A DNA stretch of 64,000 nucleotides from Cyclospora cayetanensis. Lineage: Eukaryota > Apicomplexa > Conoidasida > Eucoccidiorida > Eimeriidae. The notes beneath the pieces are model-generated. The model was not told the origin of the DNA. It saw nothing but the letters and a program-made list of their open reading frames with translations, and did no database searches. Positions 56,701-64,000 of this stretch are shown in pieces. Numbering within the stretch: position 1 is the stretch's first letter; each line of letters starts with the position of its first letter. Position numbers and translations under genes: made by a program. The stretch spans positions 269,412 to 333,411 of the forward strand of contig NW_020312136.1 in assembly GCF_002999335.1 (NCBI RefSeq), read 5' to 3'.

Positions 56701-58431
56701 GAACCATAGCTAATGTCAAACTGACCTGGAGCGCAGGATGTTGATTGTGAACTGCAACAACATTGGACAGGAACTTCCAGAACCGGCATAAATGCGCAGA
56801 GAGCGTAGCAAAGAGGAACAGAAAGCAGCAGTACTCTGTGGCCTCTGCTTCTCTAGTGGGGCTGCTGTCGCTAGAGGGGCTGCCGCTCTTGAGCTGGTTG
56901 CCTCAAGCGAACCGGCAGCTTTAGAAGCTTCCGCCGCACGTTCTGCTGTTGAGGCTGCCTTGGTCAACTCTGCATGTAGGGCCGCCTCCGCTGCATGCAG
57001 CATCAGAGATGTGTTCTCACACAAAGTGGCTGCGGCAGCAGCTGCGGCTGCCCTTTTCGGACGCTCAATAATTTCAGCAGCGGTAAACGCAGCTGCTGCC
57101 GCGCTTGCTTCTGCTGATGCTGTTGAAGCTGCTGCTGTTGCCGCTGGTCGCGTGGCCGATGGCAACGCCTGAAGTCTCTGCAGCGCCTCTACAGCAGCGA
57201 GCAGCTGGAAAAGTGAGTAGCTCTTTGCTTGCTGCATGCACCACATGAACAGAACATTGTTAAATCCTCAAGAATTCACGAGAAACCGCACATATATATG
57301 CAGGTGAGTCGTAAGCCACGGCACACGCACCGCAGGAGGTGATCACAACACAGCGATCTCTGAGCTAAAAGACTCTGCGCTTACACGTCGTATGTGCTCC
57401 TGCAATGCCAAAATCAATTTCTGGTGTGGCTCATACAGCCGAGCCCACCCCGGGGCACCTGCAGCAACAGAAGCTGCTGCTGCCATCGCAATGCGGGAGG
57501 CTTCCGAGGGTGAAAACGCGTCAGCAGCCACTGCTGCAGCTTGGCAGAAGGCCCCCCAGAACGCTCGGTCAGCAAAAGCAGCAGCGGCTTCAGAGGTGGT
57601 GCCAATTACTGCGGCGAGCTCCCGCTGCCACAAGGCACCATCGGGGGGAGCACCGGGGCGTTTTAACGGGCTTGCTGCCAGACGCTTCTGCATGCGCGCA
57701 GCAGTGGCGCCAACGTGCGCTACAGAAGGCAGGTGATGAGGTGTCAGCATCAAAAGTCGCTCCGTGGCTGCTTCGCGCTTCTGGATAGCCCCTCTCAGGC
57801 GGGGGCAGCCTCGGGCTGCCTCTGCTGCAGCGGCAGTGGATGCTGATGCAACAGGGGAAGTCGCGTGAACAGCAGCAAGAAAGGCCAAGTAAAAGGAAGA
57901 AAAATAGACGCCGTCAAGTGCTTTAGGCTGTGACAAGGTCTTGGCCTGTGCCGCTGCTGCTGGGCCTGTGGAAGACATTGGCAATGTACCCACAGACTCC
58001 TCATCCTGCTGCGTTTCCCGCTTGTGCTTCTGTCGAGGCTCGTTTCTTCGTGCAGTAGCCGCTGCTGCCATAGCTGTGGCTGCATCTTGCCAAAGTGATG
58101 CGGATGATCCCAGCCCCCTGACAGCTCCGCATTGGGGCAGAGAAAAGACAGGCTCGAGATTGGGCGCTTGTACGCTAAAAAGTGCCCAGCGAGACCTCGC
58201 AGAACCCCAATAACCCCTCTTCTGCGCCCATGATCCGCTTAGGGCTGTTCTGCTTTCCCTTGAAACTATAGGAGGTGAAATTGCCGATTGACAGCGCAGC
58301 GGGTTCCGTTTGAAGTACCGGCAAGCCCATGGCACAAGGATACTCGGTTGTAGCTCTTGAGAGGCCTCTGTTATGGCTGCACAGTGCCCCGTCGTTGTGG
58401 CTGCGGGGAGCAAGCGAGGAGGAGCAGGCAT
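53768..58431 (-). CDS. Ala/Leu-rich helical protein, possibly organellar HPR/OPR-like RNA-binding protein
   Basis: A multi-exon gene. Exons 58431-57385, 57231-56726 and 56580-56474 join in phase (phases 0 and 2). A fourth probably starts at 56361. Later exons are recognisable only as open, helix-rich stretches: about 56220-56060, 56000-55681 (donor GTAAGT), 55480-54960, 54890-54490, and about 54260-53768 with stop TAG. The ATG at 58431 opens a basic, acid-poor N terminus (MPAPPRLLPAATTTG) that could be a mitochondrial or apicoplast targeting sequence. The body shows amphipathic helical units such as QRLLRAYGGLGVTSPSLVSA, SIEQLVDLAEMLLDFRVQQ and KELLVRHILLENALAFRGVA. These resemble the heptatricopeptide/octotricopeptide organellar proteins of apicomplexans, though inserted Ala and Gln runs blur the pattern. 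No RAP domain is seen. The family assignment is an inference; the existence of the gene is more certain than its exact exons. Confidence 0.6.
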
Positions 58432-61207
58432 GGCATAGGGAACAGTGCCTTTAGAAGAAACGGACTATTCGGCGACTTATGACTGGCTAAACAACACGAA
58501 AGCATGAAAGCTGAAGGCTTTGGAACATGGCGCTGGCCACTCGCAGATGTGTTCACTACACTAGCAAGGAAGCCCACAAACGAATCCTCGATAGAAAGCT
58601 CTAGGCAGCAACAAGTGGGGGCTTTCAGGGGCACGGCGAGTTCGGGGGCATTGTAAGAGGGGTTCAGGCTGAGAGATTTCAAACATAAATTTGTGGGTAA
58701 CTCGAAACCAATGTTGATATTGGCGCCAAATCCATGGCCATGCGTTGAATACTCTATGAAGTCCAGATCGATCCCCAGCCGTTCACAGAGATAGTGTTGG
58801 CTGAATCCCGGTCAATGAAACGCGCCCAATGGAAGCACATTTAAGCCGAAACGCACAAATCGGGTCAAAGAACAGTTTCTTAGAGGGGGAATCTTCACTG
58901 CTATCCATGGTTTTTTGTGGAGTGCTGTGTAGGGGCTGCAAGCGCCCTCGGCCTAAGGGGCCCCCCGCCGAATGTCTGCAGGCACCGCTGATAGAAGCAA
59001 CAATAAAACAAAGGAGGCCTTTGGTTGTATTGATCCTTATGTATATTAGTACCCTCATTTAACCAGAGGATCTGCTGGTTAGAGGATCCCGAACCTCATG
59101 TCTATCCAACTGTCGAGCTCCTGGAAGAACATGTCATACCTAGCGGCCTACTTTGTCTCTATTACAGTCCGTCCAGAACAAACGAGTAAAAAAATCTAGA
59201 GGGGCTTCCTGTCCAAAGCATTGCTATCAGAGCTGTCGTATTACCCATCTTGCTGCCGTCAACACGCTGTTACCGACAGCCGAATACCTTTACGCTCATA
59301 AGTTCTATGCACGGAACGGGATCCTTCAAAAGCGCTTTCGGGGGAGGGCATCACAAAAACAGGTGCGTTTTCTTCATGGCTGCTTTATGCCTCAGTCAAG
59401 GAAGTCATGCTGCATCCCCAATGCTGGTTGAAAACGGGCTGCTAAAAATTTGCCGTGTCCCCAATACTTCAGTCGCAACTGAATCCAAAATATATTAAAT
59501 AGCCTTCATACCTAATGATCATGTCAACCACCACTTTCTGGGGAATCCGATATCAAATTTACTTGCGTTGCGCGTTCACATTATGTCTACGCCGATGGAA
59601 GCGCCCTAAGAGGGACATTGTTGCCCACTGAGCTGCACGACGTGGCAGCTTCATGAGTGTCTTTCATGATCGAAAATTCGGGATATCACGATGCTGCCTT
59701 TATGAAGGGACGCTGTATTCGCCTATCACCGTCTACACTACCAATCCCTGGAGCAATCCTTCAATTAACCACGTAGTTCCTACGCCCTCAAGTTCTCAAT
59801 ATCGGCAACTTAGTAAATGTAGTGCCCGATAACACGAAGCAACTCGCTACCTGAGCCATTTTCGAGTTCCCATTGTGAACCTGTTAAACAAGTCCACAGT
59901 TAAAATTTTGCCCTAGCGAGCGACCCCGCCGGTATAGCTCATCATGTTTTACGCCTTACTTATGCGCTAGACTTATCACGCCAGATGTTTATCGCTATAA
60001 TCGCCGGTTGCGCCACAATGCAGAGGAAATCGAATCAATCTTGGATGGGTACTACAGTGGGTGCTGTAGGTCACATGCAAAATTGTACAGACTTCAGTGT
60101 CGGATGCTCGCCTGTCTACACACTTATGCAAAAGCGGCGGCTTTCACCGTGAAACATTAACAACTGCATACCTGAGTTGTTTGCTTCAGAGGTAGCACTA
60201 ATCCGCCTTTTCGCACTAGAGAACAACTCCTTCGCCAGTGCCACACTACCCCTACATGTCCCCGGGCAACACAAGAACGACTGAACCAGCAGTACGGAGA
60301 AACTGTTCCGCGTACGAACACACTAAGTAGGGACAGACCCCGGCCACTACAGCAAAGAGCATCTGATTGGAAATAAAGTGCAGAACAACAAGCAGTGGCC
60401 ACCAGTTGCAGGCCAAGCTATGCATACAAACTTTCTATTAGACTAATTTCACTTGAGTGGTAACTGATAAACAGGTAACTACATGGATCGGCTATTCGTG
60501 AAATTTATTTTTTAGATAACTTTTCGCTTAGCACAAGATGGCTCGCCGTTGAGCGTGTCTGCGCTGAATGCTATGTGGAACTAGCTGCAAATGCTCACAG
60601 TGCATAGAGGGTGGAGTTAGGCGCACCCTAGCACTCCCCCTCCCCCCATCTCGGGGACTCTGAGGGGCACGTGCAAACAATGAAGGAGCTCCTTTGGGAA
60701 ACGCTCGTAAATTTTCGAAGTTTGTATTGAGACAAATGGAGGTGGTGGCTCCCTACAAAGACCGTGGATTGAGCGTTACACTGCATCGGGAAGTGTACTA
60801 AAAGCGTCATGCAAGCTCATCGGCACGAACTGCAATGCTCTTTCGCAATAATAAACACAGACTGGAGGAAGTCGCATACACACAAAGTGGAGCCCTTTGA
60901 AATCTCTGGTTCATCGTGACCATTCCACAGCCTCGCCACACATAATGTAAGGAAAATGGTGGATGCAATGGAATGCAGCTGCCGTTCACTAAAAATCAGC
61001 GTGGAACGTGCAGTCCTTCCGGATTCCAGAGTCGGCCTCAAATGCGCTCTTCCTGCCATCCACTAAGAGCAAAAACAGGCGCAGAAACTTCGATCGCCCA
61101 CCGAGCATCCTTAAACAAAGGAACATCTACATTATAATGGCTACCTGTGACTCTAGTGGCCAGCCGACCAGTGTGGGTATCGCACCCTTAGCATCCCCCT
61201 TCTTGGT
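58432..61207. other. Gene-poor stretch
   Basis: About 2.8 kb of near-balanced composition. The longest frames are about 90 codons and lack splice sites or family signals. The part next to 58431 is presumed promoter of the helical-protein gene; the part next to 61207 is 3' flank of the transporter gene. Confidence 0.45.
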
Positions 61208-62962
61208 CTACACTTCGACGATGCGTGGACGGCTGCCCGTATCTCCAGCTACTACAGCAACATCCACTTTGTTTTCCACGGTGCTGTGGATGGCCAAGGT
61301 TTCCGAAAGTGCACCACCAGTGGCACCTTCATGAGCATCATCCTCTGGCTCCTCAAAAGGCGCAGTATCCTGCGTGGGTGCGATTGAACGCCTGCTACGT
61401 CGGTGCCCCGGGGGCATAGCGGCGTTAAGCGGCTCCGTTGGGAGCATGAAATACGCGAGCGGGATGCTGATCATCGGCAGTACGCACTGTGATACGAGGA
61501 TCAGGTTCGGCAAGGCTTTGAAGTCACAGCCACCAGGCATGTCCTGTTTCATGCGTATATCCGCAAGCTCGATCGCCACCACCCCTAGCATTTTGCTGCA
61601 GGTACTTCCAAGGTTCGACACGCTCGACACAATAGCATAAACCGTGGACTCGAGTTTTGGAGGGCACGATCTTGCAATGGTCAAGGAGCTCGTCATACAC
61701 GAAAGTGTTAGGAGCAGGTGAAACACGATCGCATCCCCCAGCATGTACATTACCTTGTCGGGTATCCCGATAGCAATGTTCAGCCTCCTCGTCATAACGT
61801 AGTCAAAAAGGGCCGCCAGAATCCGCACACAATTCAACAACCAGAAAATAGCCCTCGCGCTCCATCCCTTGCACCACTTTTGAAACGCATAGATGCCGAA
61901 CCAGCAACCAACCGCCGCAACGAACGCTGTGTATGTACAGAAGTAGGTATAGTCAAATTGCGGCCCGTCTGGTACACAATCCGGAGGAGCGATATAATAA
62001 AAGTTGACAGCTCCTGAAATGGTGAGGTGCAGCACCCTGTCAGCGAAGAAGAACATTGTGCATAGAGCAAGGCGCCGGGAAAGAAGAAACCAGAAGGCAC
62101 TTCCCAAGACAACAACAACGAATGCCGTGAAGATGATCGGGTATCCAACCCACGTCTGAAGAGTCAGCACCAGTGCCGCGCACGCAAAGAGTGACGTCAA
62201 CAATGCCACGTAAAAGACACCCTTGTCAGTCTTCTCCTTCATGAAAGTATTCGAGCCCTTGTCTTGGCCTGCGACCTCGCCTAAAAAGTTGCACGCTGCC
62301 GGAAGCAGCGACTGTAGCACCAGAGGGACGCCCATGTACAGCAACGGCCTCGTTCCAAGATAGTCGCTGATGGGGCCCACGACTGTTCTTCCCATAACGT
62401 GTCCAAGGGACTTACACATAGAAACGAAACCGATGAGTTTCGCCCCTACCGAGGGGTGCGCCTGAATGACTTTGCAGTACGTTCCCTCACAGAGCAGGTC
62501 TGCAGTAGCAATGTGTAAGTGGATGCCGCAGTAAAGCATGCCCACATAAATAATGTTGCTACCAGCCATGCTCTTGGGCATGATCACCAGGCATATTGAG
62601 CAGGCACCCCCAATAACATTGGTTATGAGAATGTAGTACTTCTTGTGGTATCCCATTATGGGAAAATAGTCACTGACGCTGCCGACAAAGCCCACCAGAG
62701 CATACGGTGTCACAGCTAGTGAGTAAATGCGCTGGTACGCCACCCCGTCAAAATTCAGCTCCTTTGATAACGGGAGAAGAGCTTCCATCGTCAGTGAGTC
62801 CAACATACCCTTCAAGCCAAAGCAGACGCTAATCAACAAAATTATCAGCTTACACCCTAACGTCCCATGTAACGCTCGCCCAAAGCGGTATAGCAGCAAA
62901 GGTGGTACATTTTCAACTGCCTGCCTCGCCGAGAGGCTGCATCGGCAGGCACATTTCCCCAT
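61208..62962 (-). CDS. Folate/biopterin transporter (BT1 family)
   Basis: Polytopic membrane transporter of the BT1/FBT branch of the major facilitator superfamily, likely importing folates, pterins or a related solute. The gene is intronless, 584 aa from the ATG at 62962 to the stop at 61208. The frame continues upstream to 63019 but only from a TTG. About twelve hydrophobic segments are visible, starting with LIILLISVCFGLKGML near residue 39. The family motif GSVSDYFPIMGYHKKYYI lies at about 94-111. A second-half counterpart is SMCKSLGHVMGRTVVGPISD. Further family-like helices include STVYAIVSSVSNLGSTCSK. The C-terminal 75 residues are hydrophilic (Arg-rich, then Glu/Asp-rich) and probably cytosolic. 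Substrate and membrane location cannot be read from sequence; plasma membrane and apicoplast are both known sites for apicomplexan members. Confidence 0.93.
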   Translation of the reverse strand: MGKCACRCSLSARQAVENVPPLLLYRFGRALHGTLGCKLIILLISVCFGLKGMLDSLTMEALLPLSKELNFDGVAYQRIYSLAVTPYALVGFVGSVSDYFPIMGYHKKYYILITNVIGGACSICLVIMPKSMAGSNIIYVGMLYCGIHLHIATADLLCEGTYCKVIQAHPSVGAKLIGFVSMCKSLGHVMGRTVVGPISDYLGTRPLLYMGVPLVLQSLLPAACNFLGEVAGQDKGSNTFMKEKTDKGVFYVALLTSLFACAALVLTLQTWVGYPIIFTAFVVVVLGSAFWFLLSRRLALCTMFFFADRVLHLTISGAVNFYYIAPPDCVPDGPQFDYTYFCTYTAFVAAVGCWFGIYAFQKWCKGWSARAIFWLLNCVRILAALFDYVMTRRLNIAIGIPDKVMYMLGDAIVFHLLLTLSCMTSSLTIARSCPPKLESTVYAIVSSVSNLGSTCSKMLGVVAIELADIRMKQDMPGGCDFKALPNLILVSQCVLPMISIPLAYFMLPTEPLNAAMPPGHRRSRRSIAPTQDTAPFEEPEDDAHEGATGGALSETLAIHSTVENKVDVAVVAGDTGSRPRIVEV

Positions 62963-64000
62963 CCTTCCTCCAGGAGCCCTTGCAGCAATTCCTCTGCGGA
63001 CACTTGCTGAAATCTCCAAAAGGTCCCTTCCTGCGGCTCCCAGAAAAGCCCTTCCTCAACAGCTGCCAAAGAAGCCCCTCACTGCAGGCTGTCCAGAGGG
63101 GCAGGGATACCTGTCTCGAGCTACGTGACTGGAGCTTTAGGGGTTGGCAACCGCCTTTGGAGAAGCCGGTTATGACACTTTTATCCGAAATCTGTCCCTA
63201 AGAATTTCCATTTTTGCAAAGGATCCGTTGAAAACCCCCAAAACAGACACTCAGGACCGCCTAGCTGGGTCCCCAAAAGCGCGCGGCGGGAGGCGGGGTG
63301 GACAGCACTGACTTGAATCAGGCGATATCCGCAATGGTTTTGAAAATTGCTCCGATATTGCATGAGCTGCGCCAAAATCATGCGGAATGGCAACAATACA
63401 AAATAGGCCGTAGATCACCGGAAAACGCAATGGCGGTAACGCACCAATGTGGGGCCACTGCCACACTGGCAAGCCCCGGAGGGGCCGTTCGGCCCCACGA
63501 CAATAAAAGGCTTCTTGTATCCTGCTCCTGAGCTCACAGCTGCAAAAGATATGAATCTTGACATACTGATTAACGAAGGAAAAGGACCCATGATGGTTGC
63601 TAGTGGGCGCGCCTTATCAAACGGTAAAGTCGCGCACGGTTGGCTCCATGTTGTGGTCCAAACCAACCTGCAGGACTTTTCGCAACACCAATAACGTGTG
63701 ATTAAGGACTGGTAAAGAGTTGCAAAACTGAATTTCTGTGAGTATCTCTTTGTCTTTTTGAATAGCCTTAGCTGGATGCAACAGGACGCGCTATGGTACG
63801 ACTGTGCGTACTGCAGCATTCGATCGAGGGTACCCAAACACGGAGACAATGCACACAGCATTCTGTTGTATCTTCTGGTACCGACTCAATGCGCACTCTC
63901 CAATAAAGATGATATTCGAACCGACAAACCGATTATTCAGTGCGCCTTTATAAGTTTACCAATGTAGTAGTGAGAAGTAATGTGTAGCTTCGCCCTCAAC
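62963..64000. other. 5' flank of transporter gene to window edge
   Basis: No gene can be supported. A minus-strand frame at 63415-63861 (148 codons) has no motif. The last kilobase may contain the transporter promoter or an upstream non-coding exon. Confidence 0.4.

Noticed and set aside
1..64000. CRISPR arrays, operons, bacterial promoters or phage genes
   Set aside because: The tandem repeats lack unique spacers, and gene structure is eukaryotic throughout.

Overview
The window is nuclear DNA of an eimeriid coccidian (Apicomplexa; Eimeria or Cyclospora type). I cannot choose the genus from sequence alone. The grounds are GT-AG introns in most genes, CAG/CAA-coded Gln runs and GCN-coded Ala runs inside proteins, and introns filled with TGTA, CATA, TA and GT simple repeats. 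The gene set also fits: a stand-alone mRNA guanylyltransferase, a folate/biopterin (BT1) transporter, and the E1-beta subunit of the BCKDH complex, which in apicomplexans does the mitochondrial pyruvate dehydrogenase job. There are no bacterial-style operons, CRISPR arrays or recognisable mobile elements.

Layout. 445-2946 (+): 3' end of a coiled-coil protein. 4270-7203 (-): mitochondrial carrier of the SLC25A42/Leu5 CoA-carrier type. 8150-9451 (+): intronless Cir_N/LENG1-like nuclear protein. 10594-11640 (-): intronless signal-peptide plus single-TM protein. 12379-12451 (+): tRNA-Arg(ACG). 13228-17795 (+): nine-exon mRNA capping guanylyltransferase. 19660-23767 (+): two-exon unknown protein of about 1158 aa. 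25533-31409 (-): eight-exon eIF4G-type MIF4G protein. 32623-32796 (+): an orphan exon candidate. 37680-41206 (+): seven-exon BCKDH E1-beta. 44089-52209 (+): eleven-exon TBC-TLDc protein resembling TBC1D24. 53768-58431 (-): Ala/Leu-rich helical protein, possibly an organellar RNA-binding HPR/OPR-like protein. 61208-62962 (-): intronless BT1-family transporter.

Exon structures for the carrier, capping enzyme, eIF4G, E1-beta and TBC-TLDc genes were built by hand by matching splice sites, reading phase and family motifs. In each case the joined phases agree across all junctions used. Several genes serve gene expression (capping enzyme, eIF4G, tRNA, probably the Cir_N protein). Others serve mitochondrial metabolism or transport (E1-beta, CoA carrier, possibly the helical-repeat protein). 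The genes are not co-transcribed in any visible way. The most interesting points are a roughly 950-residue low-complexity insertion inside the TBC domain, complementary repeat arrays in the two introns around one eIF4G exon, two GC-AG introns confirmed by protein continuity, and a perfect 19-bp hairpin inside a coding sequence.
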